Shown here: positions 1 to 6,296 of the stretch, piece after piece | Position numbering within the stretch: the stretch's first letter is position 1 | How the letters are laid out: every line of letters starts with the position of its first letter | Source of the DNA: CAISIP01 sp031383745 | Lineage (GTDB): Bacteria > Pseudomonadota > Gammaproteobacteria > Burkholderiales > Burkholderiaceae_C | Reading direction: 5' to 3' | Assembly (NCBI GenBank): GCA_031383745.1 | Contig: JANMZX010000199.1 | Coordinates: forward strand, 1-11,833 | Length of the DNA stretch: 11,833 bases | Notes under the pieces: generated by a model | Told to the model about the DNA's origin: nothing | Database searches by the model: none | The model's input: only the letters and a program-made list of their open reading frames with translations | Translations under genes and position numbers: made by a program

Positions 1-20
1 TCACGAAACGCGCCGAGGCT

Positions 21-443
21 TCAGGAGCGGCCGATGATGGCGGCGGTCGCCATCAGATCATCGAGCAGCGCCATCGACACCTGGCCCGACACCGAATACG
101 GGTCAAGCTCGGGCTTTTCGGAGTATTTGAGCAGGATGGAATGGTTGAGTTTTTGCAGGTTGACCTGCCCCATCGTCCAGCCGCTGAAACGCCGCTCGGT
201 GATTTCTTCGTACAGCAGCAGCGCCACGTCCGAATGGCGCGCGTCGCGCTGGATATGTCCATACAGCTCGTTGACCGCCATGCGGCCGCCCTCGATGGCC
301 TGCAGGAAAATACCGCCGCCGTAGCAAAGAATGCCGGTGATGCCGCAGGTCGGGTTGTACTGGCGCGACTGGGCCAGGATCGCGTCGATGGCCTCGGGCC
401 GGGTGTCGAGCGCCCGGCTGGCGTAAAGCAAACGAACCAGCAT
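21..443 (-). CDS. Short BLUF-domain blue-light sensor protein
   Basis: A 140-residue protein made almost entirely of one BLUF domain, which binds FAD and senses blue light. The expected flavin-pocket residues are visible: Tyr7 in LLYASR, Asn30 before the ITG motif, Gln48 in FLQAIEGG, and the Trp89/Met91 pair in FSGWTMG. The RDARH stretch (66-70) is also typical. There is no fused output domain such as EAL or GGDEF, so any signal must pass by protein contact through the roughly 45-residue C-terminal tail. The gene begins only 4 nt after the folE stop and its Shine-Dalgarno sequence lies inside the last folE codons, so translation is probably coupled to folE. The family call is firm. The partner and output are unknown; FolE or a folate-linked process is an inference from position only. 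Confidence 0.93.
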   Translation of the reverse strand: MLVRLLYASRALDTRPEAIDAILAQSRQYNPTCGITGILCYGGGIFLQAIEGGRMAVNELYGHIQRDARHSDVALLLYEEITERRFSGWTMGQVNLQKLNHSILLKYSEKPELDPYSVSGQVSMALLDDLMATAAIIGRS

Positions 444-447
444 CGGA

Positions 448-1173
448 TCAGCCTTTTTTCGGAATCAGTGACAAAAACTCGCGCCGCAGATTGGGGTCTT
501 TCAGGAAGACGCCGCGCATCACGGAATTGATCATCTTGCTGTCCATGTCCTTCACGCCGCGCCAGGCCATGCAGTAGTGGCTGGCCTCCATCACGATGGC
601 CAGGCCATCGGGCTGCGTCTTGTCCATGATGAGATCGGCCAGCTGCACCACGGCCACTTCCTGGATCTGCGGCCGGCCCATGACCCATTCGGCCAGGCGG
701 GCGTACTTGGACAGGCCAATCACATTGGTGTGCTCGTTGGGCATGACGCCGATCCAGATCTTGCCGATGACCGGGCAGAAGTGGTGGCTGCAGGCGCTGC
801 GCACCGTGATCGGCCCGACGATCATCAGCTCGTTGAGGTGCTCGGCGTTGGGGAATTCGGTGATGGCCGGGCCGCGCACGTAGCGGCCGCGAAACACCTC
901 GTTCACATACATCTTGGCGACCCGGCGCGCGGTGTCGTCGGTGTTGTGGTCGTTGGCGGTGTCGATGACGAGGCTGCTCAGCACGCCGCGCATCTTGGTC
1001 TCCACCTCGTCGAGCAGGAGTTCGAGTTCGCCCGGTTCGACGAACTCCGCGATGTTGTCGTTGGCGTTGAAGCGCTTGCGTGCTGCCAGCAGGCGCTCAC
1101 GGATCTTCACCGAAACTGGCGTGCCTTCGTCTGCTTCGCTTGCAATCATGGTGGTAGGGGTCGGCATTAACAT
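448..1173 (-). CDS. folE: GTP cyclohydrolase I (FolE), divergent CSHH-type
   Basis: Converts GTP to 7,8-dihydroneopterin triphosphate, the first step of tetrahydrofolate synthesis, in the cytoplasm. The protein has 241 residues against about 222 in E. coli, with a longer N-terminus. The catalytic core is intact: zinc ligands Cys128, His131 and Cys201, the IGLSK loop with Ser155, the guanine-binding RPQIQE segment (168-172), His199, and Arg205 in AWRGV. The E. coli CEHHF motif reads CSHHF here, so Glu is replaced by Ser, and the following segment (CPVIGKIWIGVMP) also differs. This marks a distinct FolE subgroup. The ATG at 1173 is chosen because AGGA lies 7 nt upstream; a second ATG at 1167 is less well spaced. 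It lies 77 bp downstream of clsB and is followed by the coupled BLUF gene. nudB, the next pathway step, is encoded about 2 kb upstream in the same direction. Confidence 0.95.
   Translation of the reverse strand: MLMPTPTTMIASEADEGTPVSVKIRERLLAARKRFNANDNIAEFVEPGELELLLDEVETKMRGVLSSLVIDTANDHNTDDTARRVAKMYVNEVFRGRYVRGPAITEFPNAEHLNELMIVGPITVRSACSHHFCPVIGKIWIGVMPNEHTNVIGLSKYARLAEWVMGRPQIQEVAVVQLADLIMDKTQPDGLAIVMEASHYCMAWRGVKDMDSKMINSVMRGVFLKDPNLRREFLSLIPKKG
452..459 (-). promoter_or_regulatory. Ribosome-binding site of the BLUF gene, inside the end of folE
   Basis: On the minus strand this reads AAAAAAGG, 8 nt before the BLUF ATG at 443. It lies within the final codons of folE, whose TGA is at 450-448. 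Embedding the site in the upstream gene supports translational coupling of the two proteins. Confidence 0.6.
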
Positions 1174-1250
1174 GGAATCATCCTAACAGCGTTTTCACTG
1201 TGTGGTCTTGCAGCGGCCGGCGCCGCGATGCGGCATGTCGCAGTGCAGCG
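1174..1250 (-). other. clsB-folE intergenic region with two mutually exclusive GC hairpins
   Basis: This is a 77 bp gap. Positions 1213-1217 pair with 1222-1226 (loop 1218-1221), and 1222-1226 can instead pair with 1230-1234 (loop 1227-1229). The two 5-bp stems share one arm and exclude each other. No T-run follows either, so neither is a classical terminator. I see no convincing -35/-10 pair, so folE may be read through from clsB or use a promoter I cannot recognise. Short GC palindromes are common by chance at this base composition. Confidence 0.25.
1181..1184 (-). promoter_or_regulatory. folE ribosome-binding site
   Basis: The minus strand reads AGGA here, with 7 nt to the ATG at 1173. 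This spacing favours that start over the in-frame ATG at 1167. Confidence 0.6.
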
Positions 1251-2492
1251 TCAATAGCGCCGGCCCATCAGGAACAGGCTCAGGCGCATCACACCGTAGG
1301 CCAGGCGGTCGAGTACGCGCTGGCGCCACGGCCGGTTCGCGAATGCCCGCGCGTCCAGTGACTGCCCGCACTGGGCCATGGCGGTTTCCAGGCGCGCGCG
1401 CAGGTCGCGCGCAAACACCTCGTCATCCACCACGATATTGGCCTCGCGCGCCAGCAGCAGGCTCAAGGGGTCGAGGTTGGACGAGCCCACGGTGGCCCAG
1501 TGCATGTCGACCACGGCCACCTTGGCATGCAGGAAACTCGCGGCATATTCGTGGATTTCAACCCCGGCGGCCAGCAAGGCGCCATACACCGGCCGCGCCG
1601 CGTGGAACTGCATGAAATACTCGTAGCGCCCCTGCAGCAGCAGGCGCACGCGCACACCACGCCGTGCTGCCCGCACCAGTGCGCGGCGCAGGCTGGCACC
1701 CGGCAGGAAATAGGCGTTCGCAACCACCACTTCCTGGCGTGCGGACCCGATGGCATCGAGGTAGGCGTGCTCGATCTTGCGCCGGTTGCGCAGGTTGTCG
1801 CGCAACACCAGTCGCGCGCGCGCGCCGCGTGTGCCGGCGCCCGAGGGCAGCCATGATGCCCTGCCGTTGGACGGATCGGTCGCCGACTCCCGGCCAGCCA
1901 ATGCCTTGCGCAGCGAGGCCTGCAACTCGCGCCAGACGGCGGGGAACTCGCGGGCGTTGACATCCGAGGCCAGCTGCAGGCGCCACCAGAACTGCGCCAT
2001 CGTCTCCCGTACTTCATGCACCAGCGGGCCGGTGACCCGCAGCGCGAAATCGAGCCGCGGCTCGCCCAGGGTGCCATGGTTCGGATCGACGAAGTCATCG
2101 AGCACATTGATGCCGCCGCAAAAGGCGACCTGGCCATCGACCACACACAGCTTGCGGTGCAGGCGCCGCCAGCGGCTCGGAATGAACACGCCCAGGCGCC
2201 CCAGCGGCGAGAAGATGTGCCAGGACACACCGTGGCTGTCGAACTGCGCGGCCCATTCGAGTGGCAACCGGGGCGTACCCACGCCGTCCATGGTCAGGAA
2301 CACCGCCACGCCACGCGCGGCAGCCCCGACCAGCGCCTGCGCCACGCGGGTGCCCGACGGATCGAGGTGAAAGATGTAGGTCTCCAGCCGGACCTCATGC
2401 TGGCTGTCGCCGATCGCCTGGATCAGGGAATCGAAATAGGCCTGCCCGCCCTGCAGCAATTCGACCTGGTGTCCACCGCGCAACGGAAGCAT
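1251..2492 (-). CDS. clsB: Cardiolipin synthase B-type phospholipase D protein
   Basis: A phospholipase D superfamily enzyme expected to make cardiolipin, and possibly phosphatidylglycerol, at the inner membrane by phosphatidyl transfer. With the start at 2492 it has 413 residues, which from memory matches E. coli ClsB (YbhO). Both HKD motifs are complete: His112/Lys114/Asp119 in HRKLCVVD and His322/Lys324/Asp329 in HAKVAVVD, each followed by G-G/S-x-N. As in ClsB there are no N-terminal membrane helices, unlike ClsA. The N-terminus MLPLRGGHQVELLQGG aligns with E. coli ClsB, which favours this ATG. The in-frame upstream ATG at 2564 would add 24 residues and overlap ybhP by 55 bp. The gene starts 17 bp after the ybhP-like stop, the same neighbour order as ybhP-clsB in E. 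coli. A ybhN homologue is not in the window. Substrate preference is inferred from the family. Confidence 0.9.
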   Translation of the reverse strand: MLPLRGGHQVELLQGGQAYFDSLIQAIGDSQHEVRLETYIFHLDPSGTRVAQALVGAAARGVAVFLTMDGVGTPRLPLEWAAQFDSHGVSWHIFSPLGRLGVFIPSRWRRLHRKLCVVDGQVAFCGGINVLDDFVDPNHGTLGEPRLDFALRVTGPLVHEVRETMAQFWWRLQLASDVNAREFPAVWRELQASLRKALAGRESATDPSNGRASWLPSGAGTRGARARLVLRDNLRNRRKIEHAYLDAIGSARQEVVVANAYFLPGASLRRALVRAARRGVRVRLLLQGRYEYFMQFHAARPVYGALLAAGVEIHEYAASFLHAKVAVVDMHWATVGSSNLDPLSLLLAREANIVVDDEVFARDLRARLETAMAQCGQSLDARAFANRPWRQRVLDRLAYGVMRLSLFLMGRRY

Positions 2493-2509
2493 GCACCAGG
2501 CCTGGCCGG

Positions 2510-3244
2510 TCAGGCCGGCAGCGAGAACTCGGCGATCAGCGGAAGGTGGTCCGACATGCGCCACCAGGTCCGGCCCCGCAGCACCTGCACACCGACCGGG
2601 TGCAGCCCACGCGCGAACACATGGTCGAGCTGCACCAGCGGCAGGCGGGCCGGAAAGGTGGCCTGGCGCTCGCCGTCAAAGGCGTGCAGACCGATCTGCG
2701 CGAGCTCGCGCGCCACGATCGCGCGGCCCTCGTTGAAATCGCCAGCCACCAGCACCGGCGCGCCCGCGGGAATCTCGCGCTCGATATACCGCCGCAGCTG
2801 CGCCAGCTGGCGCAGGCGGCTCGGGCGGATCAAACCCAGGTGGACCACCACCACATGCACCGGGCAGTCGTGCACCAGCAGCTCCGAATGCAGCAGCCCG
2901 CGCTGTTCGAAGCGGTGGTCGGACATGTCTTCGTGCTGGTGGTCGAGCACCGGCCAGCGCGACAGCAGCGCATTGCCGTGCTCTCCATGCCGGGTGTATG
3001 CATTGGTGCGGTACACCGCCTGGTAGCCGTCGGGTGCGAGGAAATCCGCCTGCGGAAGTTCCGGCCAATGCGTGAAGTAACGCGCCTCGCCGCGATTCAC
3101 CTTGCGCACCTCCTGCAGGCACACCAAGTCGGCATCGAGCTGCTCGATGGCCAGCCCCAGATTGTGGATTTCCAGGCGCCGGCGCGGGCCCACGCCCTGG
3201 ACCCCCTTGTGGATGTTGTAGGTGGCAACGCGCAAGGTGTTCAT
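2510..3244 (-). CDS. YbhP-like endonuclease/exonuclease/phosphatase family protein
   Basis: A 244-residue single-domain member of the EEP superfamily, a fold shared by metal-dependent nucleases, sphingomyelinases and inositol-phosphate phosphatases. Metal and catalytic residues are visible in order: Asn10 in TYNIHKG, Glu45 in LQEV, His135 in HLGL, Asp169/Asn171 in AGDFN, Asp207 in LDHVF, and Asp232/His233 in SDHLPL. I see no signal peptide or membrane helix. The ATG at 3244 is preferred because the family motif starts right there and its ATGA overlaps the nudB stop by 4 bp; the reading frame extends upstream to 3343, but that part lies inside nudB. The clsB gene follows at 17 bp. The substrate is unknown. 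The pairing with clsB makes a lipid phosphodiester or headgroup as plausible as DNA. Confidence 0.88.
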   Translation of the reverse strand: MNTLRVATYNIHKGVQGVGPRRRLEIHNLGLAIEQLDADLVCLQEVRKVNRGEARYFTHWPELPQADFLAPDGYQAVYRTNAYTRHGEHGNALLSRWPVLDHQHEDMSDHRFEQRGLLHSELLVHDCPVHVVVVHLGLIRPSRLRQLAQLRRYIEREIPAGAPVLVAGDFNEGRAIVARELAQIGLHAFDGERQATFPARLPLVQLDHVFARGLHPVGVQVLRGRTWWRMSDHLPLIAEFSLPA

Positions 3245-3720
3245 GCGGTCGCCGCCCGCGACAACATGCGCGGCAGCATCAGGATGGCTTCGGCGTTCGA
3301 CGGGGAGAAACAGGCCTCGGCAGCCTCGCGCCAGGGCAGCCACCGGCTGGCCGTGTGTTCACGCGGGTTCAACCTGACCGGTGTGCCAGCCGGCACCTGG
3401 AGCGAAAAAAGGTGCTCCGTGTTGCGGTCGACACCGGGCGCGTAGCGATACCGCCAACGCGGGTAGATCTCGTAGATGTTTTCCAGATGCCAGTCCAGCA
3501 GCTGCGGCGCGAGCGCTGTGCCTCCGCGGCAATCGATGCCGGTCTCCTCGAATACCTCGCGCCCGGCCGTGATCGCGAACGGCTCCTGCTCGGCATCCTT
3601 GCTGCCTGTCACCGACTGCCAGAAATCGGCCGCATCGGCGCGCCGTATCAACAGCACGTCAAGCGCTGGCGTGTGGATCACGACCAGCACCGATTGCGGA
3701 ACCTTGACGGCTCGGGTCAT
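3241..3720 (-). CDS. nudB: Dihydroneopterin triphosphate diphosphatase (NudB)
   Basis: A Nudix hydrolase that removes pyrophosphate from dihydroneopterin triphosphate, the FolE product, in the second step of folate synthesis. The protein has 159 residues. NudB-specific stretches are clear: VLVVIHTP (11-18), DFWQSVTGS (32-40), RYRYAPGV (90-97) and RNTEHLFSL (99-107). The Nudix box runs from Gly39 to about Ile62, with REVFEETGI at 54-62. It carries one extra residue between the first Gly and first Glu (G-x6-E rather than G-x5-E). The metal-binding Glu residues remain. It begins 30 bp after aspS and overlaps the ybhP-like gene by 4 bp (ATGA). No good Shine-Dalgarno sequence is visible before the ATG, so coupling to aspS translation is possible. 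folE lies downstream on the same strand. Confidence 0.93.
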   Translation of the reverse strand: MTRAVKVPQSVLVVIHTPALDVLLIRRADAADFWQSVTGSKDAEQEPFAITAGREVFEETGIDCRGGTALAPQLLDWHLENIYEIYPRWRYRYAPGVDRNTEHLFSLQVPAGTPVRLNPREHTASRWLPWREAAEACFSPSNAEAILMLPRMLSRAATA

Positions 3721-3750
3721 GGCGAAAGGCCGGTCCGGCGCCGGGGCGCT

Positions 3751-5577
3751 TCACGCCGGCGCCACCGTCCTCAGCCGGATATGCAATTCGCGCAGCTGCT
3801 TTTCGTCCACCGGCGAAGGCGCGTTCGTCAGCAGGCACTGCGCGCGCTGTGTCTTGGGGAAGGCGATCACGTCGCGGATCGAATCGGCACCGGTCATCAG
3901 CGTGACGATGCGGTCCAGCCCGAATGCCAGGCCGCCGTGCGGTGGCGCGCCGTACTGCAGCGCGTCCAGCAGGAAACCGAATTTCAATTGAGCGTCGTCT
4001 GGCGTGATCTTGAGTGCGTCGAACACTTTCTTTTGCACGTCGGCACGGTGGATACGCACCGAGCCGCCGCCCATCTCCCAGCCGTTGAGCACCATGTCAT
4101 AGCCCTTGGAGAGGCATTTCTCGGGCGCCGACACCATCCAGTCCTCATGGCCGTCCTTGGGCGCCGTGAAGGGGTGGTGCGTGGCGGTGTGGCGTTGCGC
4201 CTCCTCGTCGAATTCGAACATCGGAAAGTCGACCACCCACAGGGGCCGCCAGCCAGCCTCGAACAGGCCGTTGCCACGGCCAAACTCGCTGTGCCCGATC
4301 TTCACACGCAAGGCGCCGATGGCGTCGTTGACGATCTTGGCCTTGTCGGCGCCGAAGAACAGCAGGTCGCCATCCCGGGCGCCGGTGCGCGCCAGTACCT
4401 CGGTGAGTGCGCGGTCGTGCAGGTTCTTGACGATCGGGCTCTGCAAGCCCGGCCAGCGGGCGGCCTTCTCGCCGGCGCCAGTTGCCGCCTCGTTCACCTT
4501 GATGTACGCCAGGCCCTTGGCGCCGTAGATCTTCACGAACTCGGCATAGGCGTCTATTTCGCTGCGCGTCAAGCCGCCAGTCTCGCGGGCGCCACCCGGC
4601 ACCCGCAACGCCACCACGCGGCCGCCCTTGGCATTGGCCGCGCCGGAGAACACCTTGAAGTCCACATCGGTCATGAGGTCGGTGACCTCGGTGAATTCCA
4701 TCTTCACGCGCAGATCCGGCTTGTCCGAGCCATACCGGTGCATGGCTTCCGAGTAGGGCATGACCGGGAACGCGCCCAGGTCGACACCCATCGTGTTGCG
4801 GAACACAGTGGTGATCATGGCCTGGGTGATCGCGCGGATCTCCTCTTCCTCCATGAACGAGGTTTCGATATCGATCTGCGTGAATTCGGGCTGCCGGTCG
4901 GCGCGCAGGTCTTCATCACGGAAACATTTGGTGATCTGGTAGTACCTGTCGTAGCCCGCCACCATCAGCAACTGCTTGAACAACTGCGGCGACTGCGGCA
5001 GGGCAAAGAAGTAGCCGTCATGGACGCGGCTCGGTACCAGGTAGTCCCGCGCGCCTTCGGGCGTGGACTTGGTCAGCATCGGCGTTTCGATGTCGATGAA
5101 ACCATGGGCATCCAGAAACTTGCGCACCTCCATCGTCACGCGGTAGCGCAGGCGCAGGTTGTTCTGCATGTAGGGCCGGCGCAGGTCGAGCACGCGGTGG
5201 GTCAGGCGCGTGGTCTCGCTGAGGTTGTCGTCGTCGAGCTGGAACGGCGGCGTGACGGAGGGGTTGAGCACGATGAGTTCATGGCACAACACCTCGACCT
5301 TGCCGCTGCGCAGGTTGTCGTTGGTGGTGCCGTCGGGGCGGGCGCGCACCAGTCCGCGCACCTGGATGCAGAACTCGTTGCGCAGGCCTTCGGCGCGCGC
5401 GAACATCTCGGCGCGGTCCGGGTCGCACACCACCTGCACATAGCCCTCGCGGTCACGCAGGTCGACGAAGATCACACCGCCGTGGTCGCGCCGGCGGTTG
5501 ACCCAGCCGCACAGGGAAACGGTTTGGCCCAGCAGGGCTTCGGTCACCAGACCGCAATATTCGGAACGCATGGCCAT
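3751..5577 (-). CDS. aspS: Aspartyl-tRNA synthetase, bacterial type, probably non-discriminating
   Basis: Charges tRNA-Asp with aspartate in the cytoplasm. With the start at 5577 it has 608 residues, usual for bacterial AspRS with its inserted GAD domain. The N-terminal anticodon-binding OB fold contains CGWVNRRRDHGG (23-34). Class II motif 2 is FRDEDLRADRQPEF (219-232), and motif 3 is GGLAFGLDR near 548-556. His32 in RRRDHGG, where E. coli has Leu, is the state I associate with non-discriminating enzymes such as that of Pseudomonas aeruginosa. Such enzymes also make Asp-tRNA-Asn for GatCAB to amidate. The ATG at 5577 has GAAAG 6 nt upstream. A TTG at 5583 sits too close to that site, and an ATG at 5571 is also possible. 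A perfect 7-bp hairpin lies just upstream. aspS follows DUF502 by 50 bp and precedes nudB by 30 bp. Confidence 0.97.
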   Translation of the reverse strand: MAMRSEYCGLVTEALLGQTVSLCGWVNRRRDHGGVIFVDLRDREGYVQVVCDPDRAEMFARAEGLRNEFCIQVRGLVRARPDGTTNDNLRSGKVEVLCHELIVLNPSVTPPFQLDDDNLSETTRLTHRVLDLRRPYMQNNLRLRYRVTMEVRKFLDAHGFIDIETPMLTKSTPEGARDYLVPSRVHDGYFFALPQSPQLFKQLLMVAGYDRYYQITKCFRDEDLRADRQPEFTQIDIETSFMEEEEIRAITQAMITTVFRNTMGVDLGAFPVMPYSEAMHRYGSDKPDLRVKMEFTEVTDLMTDVDFKVFSGAANAKGGRVVALRVPGGARETGGLTRSEIDAYAEFVKIYGAKGLAYIKVNEAATGAGEKAARWPGLQSPIVKNLHDRALTEVLARTGARDGDLLFFGADKAKIVNDAIGALRVKIGHSEFGRGNGLFEAGWRPLWVVDFPMFEFDEEAQRHTATHHPFTAPKDGHEDWMVSAPEKCLSKGYDMVLNGWEMGGGSVRIHRADVQKKVFDALKITPDDAQLKFGFLLDALQYGAPPHGGLAFGLDRIVTLMTGADSIRDVIAFPKTQRAQCLLTNAPSPVDEKQLRELHIRLRTVAPA

Positions 5578-5593
5578 AGTCAACTTTCAGGCG

Positions 5594-5611
5594 GCCGGAT
5601 CGGTATCCGGC
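5594..5611 (-). other. Perfect 7-bp hairpin in the aspS leader
   Basis: GCCGGAT at 5594-5600 pairs perfectly with ATCCGGC at 5605-5611 around a 4-nt loop. It stands 12 nt upstream of the aspS Shine-Dalgarno-like GAAAG in transcript terms. There is no T-run on either side, so it does not look like a Rho-independent terminator. It could be an RNA-processing or stability element between DUF502 and aspS, or a chance palindrome. Confidence 0.4.
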
Positions 5612-5627
5612 ACAAACAACACAACAA

Positions 5628-6272
5628 TCACTTGGCGCCCAGGAAGCGCGGTGCGGGCGTCGGGGCGACCGCACCCATGGAAATCACATAGGTCAGGGCT
5701 TCGTCGACACTCATGTCCAGCTCGATCACTTCCGAGCGTGGCAGCATCAGGAAGAACCCGCTGGTCGGGTTGGGCGTGGTCGGCACGTACACACTCACGT
5801 AGTCAGGCCCCAGATGCGAGGCGACCTCGCCCGCCGGGGTGCCGGTCTGGAACGCGACCGTCCAGGAGCCGGCACGCGGATACTGGATCAGCATCGCTTT
5901 GCGAAACGCGTTGCCATCACTGGAGAAAAGCGTGGTGGAGAGTTTCTTGACGCTGGTGTAGATCGACTTGAAGATCGGGATGTTGGCGAACAGCCGGTCC
6001 CATTGCCGGACCCACCACCGTCCTGCCACGTTGGACACCAGGGCCCCGGTGAACAGCAGGGTCAGGAAGACCAGGATCACGCCCAGGCCATGGATCGAGC
6101 GCATGCGGTCGATCACCGGGCTCTGCCCGCTGGGCAGGAAGGCCTCCAGGCCCGACAGCACACCGGCAAAAATGCCGTCGAGCAGCCCCACCAGCCACAA
6201 CATCACCCACACGGTGATGGCCAGCGGCAGCCACACCAGCAGCCCGGTGATCAGGTACTTCTTGATCGGCAT
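5628..6272 (-). CDS. DUF502 family inner-membrane protein
   Basis: A 214-residue protein of the DUF502 family, whose biochemical function is not established. Two hydrophobic segments are evident: about 5-36 (starting YLITGLLVWLPLAI) and about 61-84 (HGLGVILVFLTLLFTGALVS). They are followed by a soluble domain with the family-typical IPIFKSIYTSVKKL (98-111) and PTTPNPTSGFFLMLPRSEV (164-182). The DUF502 fold plausibly places a beta-rich C-terminal domain next to the membrane. The gene sits 24 bp after fmdB and 50 bp before aspS; from memory this trio is common in betaproteobacteria. No clear Shine-Dalgarno sequence precedes the ATG. Family assignment is strong and the role is unknown. Confidence 0.9.
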   Translation of the reverse strand: MPIKKYLITGLLVWLPLAITVWVMLWLVGLLDGIFAGVLSGLEAFLPSGQSPVIDRMRSIHGLGVILVFLTLLFTGALVSNVAGRWWVRQWDRLFANIPIFKSIYTSVKKLSTTLFSSDGNAFRKAMLIQYPRAGSWTVAFQTGTPAGEVASHLGPDYVSVYVPTTPNPTSGFFLMLPRSEVIELDMSVDEALTYVISMGAVAPTPAPRFLGAK

Positions 6273-6296
6273 GGTAGTCAGGCGGGATGTCGTGGT

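Noticed and set aside
1..20. The 20 bases left of the BLUF stop as the end of another gene
   Set aside because: A TCA at 1-3 could be a minus-strand stop, but there is too little sequence to support any gene.
2493..2564. A longer clsB N-terminus starting at 2564
   Set aside because: It would overlap the ybhP-like gene by 55 bp and add 24 residues absent from E. coli ClsB. The ATG at 2492 gives a matching N-terminus.
2016..3445. Plus-strand frames of 336 and 394 residues
   Set aside because: Both are antisense to clsB, the ybhP-like gene and nudB, whose catalytic motifs are intact on the minus strand. The plus-strand products show no family features.
5594..5611. The hairpin before aspS as a Rho-independent terminator
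   Set aside because: Neither strand has a T-run after the stem, so only a structural element is reported.
3355..5691. A 778-residue plus-strand open frame
   Set aside because: It is antisense to nudB and aspS. The His/Val/Gln/Arg-rich composition and absence of motifs mark it as a shadow of aspS.
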